A stretch of 26,575 nucleotides of DNA from positions 1 to 26,575 of the forward strand of contig JBCBZH010000023.1 of the NCBI GenBank assembly GCA_039815415.1, read 5' to 3'. This DNA is from JBCBZH01 sp039815415. GTDB taxonomy: Bacteria > Bacteroidota > Rhodothermia > Rhodothermales > Rubricoccaceae. This document shows, one piece after another, positions 8,338-15,266 of the stretch. Under the pieces are notes generated by a model. That model searched no databases, was not told the DNA's origin, and saw only the letters and a list, made by a program, of their open reading frames with translations. How positions within the stretch are numbered: position 1 is the first letter of the stretch; every line of letters starts with the position of its first letter. A program made the translations under genes and the position numbers.

Positions 8338-9161
8338 GGCGCGGCGGTGATGAGGGTCCCGGCATCGTCTTCCGCCAGCGCGTCTGGGGCCACGATGCGA
8401 ACGGAGGCGACACCCTTCGCCAGCGCGTCGAGAGCGACGGTGAGCTTGGGGCGCATCCCGTCGGTGATCCAGCCGTCGCGCACGCCTGCCTCAATAGCGT
8501 CAGCGTCGAGCTGGCGAATCCGGCTCGCAGGGTCCTCCGCATTCCGACGGACGCCTCCGGCTCCGGTGACGAGGTCCAGACGCGTGGCACCGAGCGCGAC
8601 GGCCAGCGCGGCCGCGACGGTATCCGCGTTGACGTTGTAGAGGGCTCCGGCGGCATCGGAACAGACGGTCGCGATGACCGGCACAAACCCGGCGTCCAGA
8701 AGCGCCCGAGGCAACGTGGCATCGGTCCCTACCACATCGCCTACGTGACCGAAATCAACGGTCCGCCCCTCGAGCTGACGAGGCGGACGGCGCTCCACCT
8801 GCACACAGCCCCCATCGGCCCCGCTGATGCCGGCGGCGCGGACACCCGCCGCCAACCCGGAAGCGACCAGCCGGGCGTTGAGGGCGCCTCGCAAGACGTA
8901 GAGCGCCACGTCGAGATCCAGATCGGAGGTCACGCGGCGCCCGGCGACGATCTCGGGTTCATGGCCGAGCTGGCGCGCGAGAGCGGTCGATTGCGCCCCT
9001 CCGCCGTGGACAATGATCGTGTCGGTTCCCGCCTCGTGCAGCGCACGCACGGAGGCCCAGACGGCGGCGAGGTCTGCCGGATCGGTGAGCGTGGCACCGC
9101 CGAGCTTCACAACGGACAGCGGCTGGGCGGTGGGCATCGGGCTGGTGGCGAGCGCACTCAT
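8334..9161 (-). CDS. argB: N-acetylglutamate (or N-succinylglutamate) kinase
   Basis: A 275-residue amino-acid kinase that phosphorylates the gamma-carboxylate of N-acylglutamate, the committed step of the pathway. It shows the N-terminal VVKLGGATLTD, the phosphate loop VHGGGAQSTALARQLG (about residues 51-66), RVTSDLDLDVALYVLRGALNARLV (in two halves from about 76) and the nucleotide-binding NVNADTVAAALAVALGATRL. I start at the ATG at 9161, which overlaps the argF' stop in an ATGA; a further upstream in-frame start at 9197 would overlap argF' by 40 nt. Arginine feedback regulation in this family usually needs an extra N-terminal helix; only a short nonconserved segment (about 15 residues) is present, so strong allosteric inhibition is not obvious (inference). 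The acyl group could be succinyl, see argF'. Confidence 0.93.
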   Translation of the reverse strand: MSALATSPMPTAQPLSVVKLGGATLTDPADLAAVWASVRALHEAGTDTIIVHGGGAQSTALARQLGHEPEIVAGRRVTSDLDLDVALYVLRGALNARLVASGLAAGVRAAGISGADGGCVQVERRPPRQLEGRTVDFGHVGDVVGTDATLPRALLDAGFVPVIATVCSDAAGALYNVNADTVAAALAVALGATRLDLVTGAGGVRRNAEDPASRIRQLDADAIEAGVRDGWITDGMRPKLTVALDALAKGVASVRIVAPDALAEDDAGTLITAAP

Positions 9162-10180
9162 GTCGTCGAGCTGGCGCCGTCGAGATCCCAGAGCCATTCG
9201 AGAATCGCCATCTGGGCGAAGAGCCGGTACTCGGCTTGGAGGAGGTGAATGGCCCGCTCACCGTCGAGCACGTCCGCGTCCACAACCACGCCCCGGCGGA
9301 CGGGCAGGCAGTGCATGAACGAAGCCCGGTCGGTCTTGAGGAAATCTGCCTCTCCGAGTCGCCAGCTCGAGTGGGCAGCCCGGCGACGCGCCTCTTCGTC
9401 GGGCTTGTCGTAGACCACATCGCCAGACCATGCCTTGACATAGACGGCATGGGCACCTGCCAGCGCCGTGTCACGATCGGCGGTCTCCACCACCGATCCA
9501 CCGGAACGGGCTGCCGTTGCCTCGGCCATCTCCATCACGTCTGCCGCCAGCCCGAACCCCTCTGGGCGCGAAACGAGCACCTCCATCCCCAGGCGAGCCG
9601 CCATCATCAGGGCTGAGTTGGGAACGGCCTGTGGCAGGGCCTTCGGGTGGGGTGCCCACTGCAGGACAAACTTCTTGCCCCGCGGATCCCCCAGCGTCTC
9701 GCGGAGCGCGGCGGCATCGGCGAGGGCCTGGCACGGATGCCACCGCGCCGACTCGAGATTGACCACCGGGACCTCGGAAGCCCCCACAATGGCCTGGAAA
9801 GCGGCATCGCTGTGATCCGCCTCGTAGTCAGTCAGCGAAGCGAAGGTGCGGACCCCGAGCGCGTCGGCGTAGCGCCCGAGGACGCCCATCGCCTCGCGGA
9901 CGTGCTCGGCCGCGCTGGCATCCATGCGGGCATCGTCGCGCCACTCGAGACCCCACGTTCCGGTGCCAGGCGTGAGCGTAACGGATTCGGCTCCGAGGCG
10001 CGCAGCGGCCAGTTCCATCGAGGCGCGGGTCCGCAGCGACGGATTCAAGAACACCAGCGCGATGGCCTGGTCGATGGCCGTGCGCGGCCACGCGTTGGCG
10101 GTCTTGAGGGCCAGCGCGCGGTCCAGGCAGGCGTCCCAGACGTCGTCGGGCAAGTCGGCCCAGTGGGTGAGGTGGTTCAT
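9158..10180 (-). CDS. argF': N-acetyl/N-succinyl-ornithine carbamoyltransferase
   Basis: A 340-residue transcarbamylase of the acylornithine branch. The carbamoyl-phosphate loop FLNPSLRTRAS (about residues 44-54), the HPCQ element (148-151), WAPHPKALPQAVPNS (about 175-189) and HCLPVRRG (290-297) are present. The last two match the Bacteroides/Xanthomonas group, not ordinary ornithine carbamoyltransferases. The specificity position is Ala91 in MDASAAEHV. In the Xanthomonas acetylornithine enzyme this residue is Glu92 and in the Bacteroides fragilis succinylornithine enzyme Pro90; published substitution of the Glu by Ala, Ser or Pro switches preference to succinylornithine (recalled from the literature). 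This enzyme may therefore use N-succinylornithine. It is coupled to argB by an ATGA overlap and separated from argD by a 74-nt gap with repeats. Confidence 0.93.
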   Translation of the reverse strand: MNHLTHWADLPDDVWDACLDRALALKTANAWPRTAIDQAIALVFLNPSLRTRASMELAAARLGAESVTLTPGTGTWGLEWRDDARMDASAAEHVREAMGVLGRYADALGVRTFASLTDYEADHSDAAFQAIVGASEVPVVNLESARWHPCQALADAAALRETLGDPRGKKFVLQWAPHPKALPQAVPNSALMMAARLGMEVLVSRPEGFGLAADVMEMAEATAARSGGSVVETADRDTALAGAHAVYVKAWSGDVVYDKPDEEARRRAAHSSWRLGEADFLKTDRASFMHCLPVRRGVVVDADVLDGERAIHLLQAEYRLFAQMAILEWLWDLDGASSTT

Positions 10181-10193
10181 GGGGTCAGGTCAG

Positions 10194-10252
10194 GCGTCGA
10201 GCTGGCGAATCCGTTTCAGATGGGCAGTGGCGTAGGGGCGCCCCAAGGGGCG
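10194..10252. repeat. Dispersed sequences in the argD-argF' gap
   Basis: The 74-nt gap contains the 20-mer GCGTCGAGCTGGCGAATCCG (10194-10213), identical to a segment inside argB (8503-8522) and including the dispersed 10-mer. It is followed by a GC-rich hairpin, CGCCCC (10239-10244) against GGGGCG (10247-10252), preceded by GTAGGGG. The GTAGGGGCG form resembles another class of dispersed intergenic repeat. No promoter or T-run is evident. Confidence 0.55.
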
Positions 10253-10254
10253 AA

Positions 10255-11451
10255 TCAGGCCTCCGCCAGCGCGTGGGCGAACGCCTCGAGGAGGAGGTCG
10301 ATCTCGGCGTCGGTCGTGGTCAGCGGTGGCATGAGGCGGATCGTGTGCGGTTCGTTGGCGGTTCCCACGATCACGCCTTCGTGGTCCCCCACCGGCGTCT
10401 CGCGGAGCGCCACACGGACCGGGCCGGCGGGTCGGTCCAGCCCGACACCGATCAGGCATCCACGCCCGCGCACCTCGGCCACGCCGTCGAGCTGGCGAAG
10501 TCCTGTGGCCAGACGGTCGAAGATGTCGCCAGCTCGGCCCATCAGGTTCTCGTCCTCGAGCTGGCGAAGCGTCGCCTCGACGGCCGCCATCGCCAGCATC
10601 CCGCCGCCGAAGGTGGTGCCCTGGTCGCCCGGCTTGACGCCTGCAGCAATCGCCTCGCTCACCAGCACGGCGCCCACCGGCACGCCCGCGCCAAGGCTCT
10701 TGGCGAGCGTGATGAGATCCGGCGTGACGCCGACGTGCGCGCCATAGGAAAACGTCCCGGTGCGGCCCACACCTGTCTGCACCTCGTCGAAGATGAGCGC
10801 GGTGCCCGTGGCGTCGCAGATCTCGCGGAGCGCTTGGTAGAACGCCGGATCGGCCTCGGTGATGCCCGCCATCGACTGCATCGGCTCCAGGATTACCGCA
10901 GCGATCTCCTCTTTCGCCAGCTCGTTGCGAACGGCCTCAATGTCGCCAAACGGGAGGAAGGTGTTGGCAGGGAGTGCGGATCGGTACGGCGCGTGATACT
11001 TGTCCCCGGAGGTGGCCGCGAGGCTTCCGAGGGTCCTCCCGTGGAAGCCGCCATCGAACGACACCACGCCAGCCCGACCCGTGTGTGCCCGCGCCAGCTT
11101 GAGGGCCGTCTCGTTGGCCTCGGTGCCCGAGTTGCAGAAGTAGACCGTCCCCAGCCCGTCGGGTGCGAGTGACGCGAGAGTGGATGCCGCCTGTGCGCGG
11201 ACCGGGCTGTAGACGGCGTTCGAGTAGAACAGCAGCTCGCCCGCCTGCTCGCGGATGGCGTCTACCACGCGCGGTGGGCAGTGGCCCAACAGCGCGACGC
11301 AGTGACCTCCGTAGAAGTCGAGGTAGGCGCGGCCCTCGGTGTCCCAGACGGTGGTCCCCTCCCCGCGCACCAGCGCGATGGGAGGCTTGGCGTAGGTCGG
11401 GAGGATGACGGAATCCTCCAGCGCAAGGGGATCGGTAAGCGTCTCAATCAT
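10255..11451 (-). CDS. argD: Acetylornithine (acylornithine) aminotransferase
   Basis: A 398-residue class-III PLP aminotransferase that makes N-acylornithine from the N-acylglutamate semialdehyde with glutamate as amino donor. Key features are YFCNSGTEANETALKLAR (about residues 104-121, phosphate binding), FDGGFHGRT (about 132-140), IFDEVQTGVGRTG (Asp222 contacting the PLP ring) and LAKSLGAGVPVG with the Schiff-base lysine at Lys251, then the TTFGGG segment completing the site across the dimer. I start at the ATG at 11451 (MIETLTDPL); the frame stays open far upstream only because it shadows argC. The 83-nt gap to argC holds two dispersed sequence motifs, so this gene is probably read from the operon transcript with its own ribosome entry. 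Confidence 0.95.
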   Translation of the reverse strand: MIETLTDPLALEDSVILPTYAKPPIALVRGEGTTVWDTEGRAYLDFYGGHCVALLGHCPPRVVDAIREQAGELLFYSNAVYSPVRAQAASTLASLAPDGLGTVYFCNSGTEANETALKLARAHTGRAGVVSFDGGFHGRTLGSLAATSGDKYHAPYRSALPANTFLPFGDIEAVRNELAKEEIAAVILEPMQSMAGITEADPAFYQALREICDATGTALIFDEVQTGVGRTGTFSYGAHVGVTPDLITLAKSLGAGVPVGAVLVSEAIAAGVKPGDQGTTFGGGMLAMAAVEATLRQLEDENLMGRAGDIFDRLATGLRQLDGVAEVRGRGCLIGVGLDRPAGPVRVALRETPVGDHEGVIVGTANEPHTIRLMPPLTTTDAEIDLLLEAFAHALAEA

Positions 11452-11474
11452 GGTTCTGTGCTCGGTAGGGACAT

Positions 11475-11487
11475 GGTGTCCGTACGA
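11475..11487. repeat. Shared intergenic 13-mer GGTGTCCGTACGA (copy 2)
   Basis: Exact second copy of the 13-mer at 6974-6986, here in the argC-argD gap. The same gap also carries a copy of the dispersed 10-mer (11524-11533) ending one base before the argC stop codon. Confidence 0.5.
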
Positions 11488-11534
11488 CGGAATGTGTGTG
11501 CTCGGTACTGGCAGAAGCCCCATCGAGCTGGCGG

Positions 11535-12551
11535 TCAGGTTCCCGGAAGCAGCCCCAGCGCCTCGGGCCAGCCGAGAGCGAGGTTCAGGTTCTGCACCGC
11601 CTGCGAGGCCGCGCCTTTCATCAGATTGTCCAGCGCGAAGCCGACCACAAGGTGGCCATCTTTCACCACCCACCCGAGGTCGCAGAAGGGCGTCCCGGTG
11701 GTTGGCAGCAACTCCGGGAGCGTGCCCGGCGAGAGGCGCATGAACGGGCGGTCGCCGTACGCGCTGGCGAACAGGTCGGTCACGTCCGCCAGCCCGATGT
11801 CCTCTGGCAGCGCCACATGCGCGGTGCCCCAGATGCCACGGGTCCACGGCCCCGAGACGGGCACAAACTGGACGGATGCGTTCGGGCCAAGGACCTCGTT
11901 CACCTCCGCGAGGTGGCGATGGGCGAGCACCTTGTAAGCGCGCACGTTGCCATCGCGCGAGGGAAAGTGCGTGGTGGGCGACGGTCGCCCGCCCGATCCG
12001 GAGGCTCCGGTCAGTGCCGTGACGCTGGCGTCGAGCTGGTGGAAGGCGGTGGCGAGAGGCCACAGCGCCAGCGACAGGCCAGTCGCGAAGCAGCCGGGGT
12101 TGGCGACGAGCGACGCGCCTCCCACGCGGTGCCCATTCACTTCCGCCAGCCCGTAGACCGCCGCGTCGAGCGCCGCCGGATCGGGATGTTCGAGGCCGTA
12201 GACCTGCTGGTAGGTGTCGAGGCTGGAGAGCCGGTGGTCCGCCGAGAGGTCCACCACCAGCCCGTCGAAGCCGAGCTGGCGAAGACTCTGGACGGCGCGG
12301 GCGCCCTGGCCGTGCTCGGCACAGACAAATGCGGCGTCAATGTCCGTCGCCAACGCGTCGGGCGAGATGTAGTACAGGTCGGTCTGGCCGCGCAGGCGTG
12401 CGTGCGAGGCATGAACGGGCTGCCCCGCCAGGCTCCGGCTGGTGACCGACGCGATCTCCACACGCGGATGATTCAGCAGGCAGCCGATCAGCTCGCCACC
12501 GGCGTATCCGGCGCCGTGGAGAATGGCGACTCGTGTTCGAGCGGGCGTCAT
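11535..12551 (-). CDS. argC: N-acetyl-gamma-glutamyl-phosphate reductase
   Basis: A 338-residue NADPH-dependent reductase that converts N-acylglutamyl phosphate to the semialdehyde. The N-terminal Rossmann motif is GAGYAGGELIGCLL (about residues 13-26), the conserved VDLSADHRL follows near 100, and the catalytic cysteine is Cys154 in VANPGCFATG. The segment GASGSGGRPSPTTHF is the usual substrate loop and PVSGPWTRGIWGT the usual second one. The start overlaps the stop of the upstream P-loop gene in an ATGA, so the two are translationally coupled. Length and motifs are normal for the family. Confidence 0.95.
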   Translation of the reverse strand: MTPARTRVAILHGAGYAGGELIGCLLNHPRVEIASVTSRSLAGQPVHASHARLRGQTDLYYISPDALATDIDAAFVCAEHGQGARAVQSLRQLGFDGLVVDLSADHRLSSLDTYQQVYGLEHPDPAALDAAVYGLAEVNGHRVGGASLVANPGCFATGLSLALWPLATAFHQLDASVTALTGASGSGGRPSPTTHFPSRDGNVRAYKVLAHRHLAEVNEVLGPNASVQFVPVSGPWTRGIWGTAHVALPEDIGLADVTDLFASAYGDRPFMRLSPGTLPELLPTTGTPFCDLGWVVKDGHLVVGFALDNLMKGAASQAVQNLNLALGWPEALGLLPGT

Positions 12552-13666
12552 GATCTCGGTGCGAAGGTGCGACGGGGGCCGTTGAAGGAGGGCAACGGGC
12601 TGGGGGAATCAGCCCAGGCCTTCATCTCGCCGATGTCCTCGGCCACGAGCGCCGCCAGCGCGTCGGCGTCGGAGCGGGCGTTGATGGCGGGGATGCCGAG
12701 TGAGGTCTGGATGTAGCGTTTGCCCACGTCAGTGTCGGTCGCCGGTCCCACCACGACGCCGATCTCCGCTCGGTAGCGCGTCCGAAAAAGCTGGTCGCAC
12801 GCCCAGGCGCCCGCGAGATCCGTAGCCGCCAGCACGTGGGTCGCCGTCAGGCGCTGCATTTCCATGTCCTGCAGGATCTGATCGACGCCGTACGGCCCGA
12901 TGACGCCGTCGCCCAGCTCGAGAACGAGCGCGTCGGGGTTAGAGGCGTTGAGGTGCGCGATGATGCCCTTGGCGACCGGCACCATGTCGCGCCCGGTGGT
13001 GGCAACGGCCCCGGCTTGGGTGAAGCTCGCGCTGGCGATGGCGCCCTGGGCCACCATCGCGCGCACGTCGCGCTGGAGGGCCGCTCCGGTCAGCTTGGCG
13101 GCGGCCACGCGGAGCCCCTGCCTCGCCAGCCCGCCGACGAGCGCCGCCGCGGCGAGCGTCTTGCCCGTGTTCATGGCTGTCCCCGAGACCATCACAATCG
13201 GCGCGGAGGTTGGCAGCGACTCGACGGGCTCGATGGCGGCGTCCTGGATACGCGCGTGGCGCGGTGGCTCGCCCTTCAGCACGGCCCCAATCACCTCCAC
13301 CCGAAGCGCAGGTCCGAGGTCCGGGTGCGCATTGGCGACGCGCCCCAGGATGCCGCCCATGTTCTGAATGTGTAGGATATCCCCCGGCGCCACATGCCTC
13401 GGAATCCGACCGCTGTATCCCTTCAACGCCTGTCGCTCTCCCAGCGCGCCCACTACGATGTCGCCAGCTCGAAGCCTGTGAAAGGAGCCGTCGGTGTGCT
13501 CGATCTGGTTGTAGACATCCTTGTCGTCCAGCACCGTCCCAGCCACGCAGTAGCCCTCTTCGGCGACGACGTAGGGCGAGATGTGGACCTCAGCCGCCAG
13601 TTCGCACGGCCCTGTGCTGCTGGAGACATGGTCGGCGGTCAGCGTCGTAATGGAGCCGGTCGGCAT
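12548..13666 (-). CDS. P-loop NTPase of unknown function (DUF1611-like) in the arg operon
   Basis: A 372-residue protein between argG and argC. The N-terminal third is beta-rich (AEVHISPYVVAEEGYCVAGTVLDD, given here in part, to GDILHIQNMGGILG). The rest is a P-loop domain with Walker A SGTAMNTGKTLAAAALV, then AAAKLTGAALQRDVRAM, LVLELGDGVIGPYGVDQIL and a switch-like VVVGPATDTDVGK. The layout resembles DUF1611-type and MobB-like P-loop proteins; I recognise no arginine enzyme in it. I prefer the ATG at 13666 (MPTGSITTL) over 13720 because the extra 18 residues would be encoded by the TGATGGG hairpin repeat that fills the gap to argG. It is coupled to argC by a 4-nt overlap, so a role tied to arginine or glutamate metabolism is plausible but unproven. 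Confidence 0.8.
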   Translation of the reverse strand: MPTGSITTLTADHVSSSTGPCELAAEVHISPYVVAEEGYCVAGTVLDDKDVYNQIEHTDGSFHRLRAGDIVVGALGERQALKGYSGRIPRHVAPGDILHIQNMGGILGRVANAHPDLGPALRVEVIGAVLKGEPPRHARIQDAAIEPVESLPTSAPIVMVSGTAMNTGKTLAAAALVGGLARQGLRVAAAKLTGAALQRDVRAMVAQGAIASASFTQAGAVATTGRDMVPVAKGIIAHLNASNPDALVLELGDGVIGPYGVDQILQDMEMQRLTATHVLAATDLAGAWACDQLFRTRYRAEIGVVVGPATDTDVGKRYIQTSLGIPAINARSDADALAALVAEDIGEMKAWADSPSPLPSFNGPRRTFAPRS

Positions 13667-13693
13667 GGCATTTCGGGCGATTTGTGATGGGAT

Positions 13694-13724
13694 ATGGGTG
13701 ATGGGCTCCTCACTCATCACCCAT
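13694..13724. repeat. TGATGGG-family hairpin repeat in the argG gap
   Basis: ATGGGTGATG (13694-13703) and CATCACCCAT (13715-13724) are exact reverse complements around an 11-nt loop, between the argG stop and the preferred start of the next gene. Further TGATGGG/CCCATCAC units flank it. A related arrangement lies at 17407-17466. No T-run follows on either strand. Confidence 0.7.
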
Positions 13725-13730
13725 CACTCT

Positions 13731-14936
13731 TTACTGAGCGGCGCGAGCCGCGAGCAAGGCTTGCAAGCCGTAGATCTTGGTGAAGCCCTCGGCGTCGCGG
13801 CCGTCCCAGAGGGCGTTGTCTTCGCCGTAGGTCGCCACGCCCGTGTTGAACATCGAGAAAGGCGAGGTGACACCGAGGACGCGGTGGGCACCCTTGTAGA
13901 ATTCGACGATCGCCGTACCTGTGACGCGCTGCTGCGAGTTGTCGAGGAACGCCTCAAGGTCGCGCATGACAGGGTCGAAGTAGAGGCCTTCGTGGAGAAG
14001 CCGCCCGTAGAGGTCGCCAAGGGCGGCCTTCTGGACGAGCTGGAGTTGGGTCAGGATCGTCTTCTCCAGCTCGCGGTGGGCCGCGATGAGCACCAGCGCT
14101 GCCGGGGCCTCGAACCCGATCCTCCCTTTGATCCCAAGGATTGTGTCGCCCACATGGACGCCTCTCCCCACACCGTGCGCCGCGCCTTCCCGGTTTAGCC
14201 GCTCCACCAGCTCGACCGGATCCAGCGCGTCTCCATTCAGCGCCACCGGCTCGCCCTGCTCGAAGCGGATCTCCATCTGGTGCGGGGTGTCCGGCGCGTC
14301 CTGCGGCGAGACGGTGTCGGGCCACGCGGCCTCCGGCAGCACACCGTCGGTCCGGTGCGTTTCCACACCGCCGATGGTGGTGCCCCACAGACCCCGGTTG
14401 ATGGAGTACTCGGTCGTCTTGGGCTCCACAGCGAAGCCACGCTCGGTCAGGTAGGCCGATGACGCCTCGCGAGAGAGGCCAAGCTGACGAATGGGCGCGA
14501 GGATGTCGAGGTCACCAGACAGCAAGCGCATGGCGGTGTCGAACCGGACCTGATCGTTTCCGGCGCCCGTCGAGCCGTGGGCAACGGTCCCAGCGCCGAG
14601 CTGGCGGGCAGCCTCTACGAGAGCCTGGGCCTGCACCACGCGCTCGGGCCCCACGCACAGCGGGTAGACGTTGCCCCGGAGCACGTTGCCCTTCACGAGG
14701 TAGCTCAGCACACGCGCCCAGAGATCCGCGCGGGCGTCGATGAGCGTGTGGCTGGCGGCCCCGAGTTCCTCAGCTCGAGCGGCGATAGCCTGGCGCTCTT
14801 CCTCTGAGAATCCGCCGGTGTCGACGGTAACGGTGTGGACCTCGCGGCCGGTCGTCTCGCGGAGGTACGGGACGCAGTAGGAGGTGTCGAGGCCGCCGGA
14901 GAAGGCGAGGGCGATGGGCGAGCTGGCGTCGGGCAT
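13731..14936 (-). CDS. argG: Argininosuccinate synthase
   Basis: A 401-residue ATP-dependent ligase that joins citrulline and aspartate. It has the N-type PP-loop AFSGGLDTSYCV at residues 9-20, then the family blocks GNVYPLCVGPERVVQA, GSTGAGNDQVRFD and KTTEYSINRGLWG, and ends with FTKIYGLQALLAA. I choose the ATG at 14936 (MPDASSPIALAFSGG), where other ArgG proteins begin. An in-frame ATG at 14978 would add 14 residues, part of which is encoded by two copies of the dispersed 10-mer (14919 and 14937). First structural gene of the arg operon, about 170 nt downstream of the attenuator terminator, with a dispersed repeat in between. Confidence 0.95.
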   Translation of the reverse strand: MPDASSPIALAFSGGLDTSYCVPYLRETTGREVHTVTVDTGGFSEEERQAIAARAEELGAASHTLIDARADLWARVLSYLVKGNVLRGNVYPLCVGPERVVQAQALVEAARQLGAGTVAHGSTGAGNDQVRFDTAMRLLSGDLDILAPIRQLGLSREASSAYLTERGFAVEPKTTEYSINRGLWGTTIGGVETHRTDGVLPEAAWPDTVSPQDAPDTPHQMEIRFEQGEPVALNGDALDPVELVERLNREGAAHGVGRGVHVGDTILGIKGRIGFEAPAALVLIAAHRELEKTILTQLQLVQKAALGDLYGRLLHEGLYFDPVMRDLEAFLDNSQQRVTGTAIVEFYKGAHRVLGVTSPFSMFNTGVATYGEDNALWDGRDAEGFTKIYGLQALLAARAAQ

Positions 14937-14985
14937 CGAGCTGGCGAAGAACCGGATTGAGTAGGCGAGCCCCTTCATCTATGCC

Positions 14986-15068
14986 GTCATTCCTGCGAAG
15001 GCAGGAATCCATACCGCGTTTGCGCGTCGCGCCAACGTTGCATGGGTCCCCGCCTACGCGGGGATGAC
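14986..15068. repeat. Dispersed double-hairpin repeat between arg attenuator and argG
   Basis: GTCAT (14986-14990) and ATGAC (15064-15068) bound an element with two stems: ATTCCTGC/GCAGGAAT (14989-15008) and TCCCCGC/GCGGGGA (15047-15064). On the minus strand it would translate to SHPRVGGDP...MDSCLRRNDG, a telltale peptide of a very common class of dispersed intergenic repeats. It is transcribed as part of the arg leader RNA; whether it contributes to regulation is unknown. Confidence 0.8.
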
Positions 15069-15106
15069 TCATTGGGAAGGGTGGCAGCTAAACGGCAGAA
15101 ATCGAG

Positions 15107-15142
15107 AAACGAAAAACGCCGATCCCGTGGAAGGATCGGCGC
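15107..15142 (-). terminator. Rho-independent terminator of the arg leader (attenuator)
   Basis: On the minus strand CGCCGATCC pairs with GGATCGGCG (15141-15133 with 15125-15117) in a perfect 9-bp stem with a 7-nt loop, followed at once by TTTTTCGTTT. It lies 40 nt after the stop codon of the arginine-rich leader peptide and before argG, with no structural gene in front, so it can only end the leader transcript. Confidence 0.88.
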
Positions 15143-15203
15143 TTGAGAGGGGCGGAACCGCTGGGGTGAAGGCGGTGCCCGTCAGAGTGTGCCGCACCCT
15201 TCC
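15129..15203 (-). promoter_or_regulatory. Antiterminator pairing of the arg attenuator
   Basis: The 3' end of the leader ORF carries GGAAGGGTGCGGC (15203-15191). This can pair with GCCGATCCTTCC (15140-15129), the 5' arm and loop of the terminator: GGAAGG with CCTTCC and CGGC with GCCG around a small internal loop. The two structures are mutually exclusive. A ribosome held at the Arg codons (15238-15221) leaves the segment free; a ribosome at the stop codon (15184-15182) covers it. The pairing is read by eye; energies are not calculated. Confidence 0.65.
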
Positions 15204-15265
15204 GGCTGGAAAAACTCCAGTCGGCGTCGAGGACGTCGGATGAGGCAGAAGGCGTTCACGGACAT
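15182..15265 (-). CDS. argL: Arginine-rich leader peptide of the arg operon
   Basis: A 27-codon ORF (MSVNAFCLI, then RRPRRR, then LEFFQPEGCGTL) directly upstream of the attenuator terminator. Codons 10-15 read CGA CGT CCT CGA CGC CGA, five arginine codons in six, three of them CGA. That is what a leader peptide sensing charged tRNA-Arg should look like. No Shine-Dalgarno is present. The promoter at 15267-15296 is so close that the ATG at 15265 would fall in the unwound promoter, whereas the in-frame GTG at 15259 coincides with the predicted transcript start; a leaderless 25-residue form is therefore likely. The gene symbol is by analogy with other leader peptides; I know of no described homologue. 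Confidence 0.8.
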   Translation of the reverse strand: MSVNAFCLIRRPRRRLEFFQPEGCGTL

Positions 15266-15266
15266 G

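Noticed and set aside
11452..12063. Upstream extension of the argD frame
   Set aside because: The extension overlaps argC in another frame and adds no conserved sequence; the ATG at 11451 fits the family.
14986..15068. Double hairpin as a second terminator or a riboswitch
   Set aside because: Neither stem is followed by a T-run, and the sequence matches a common dispersed repeat class.
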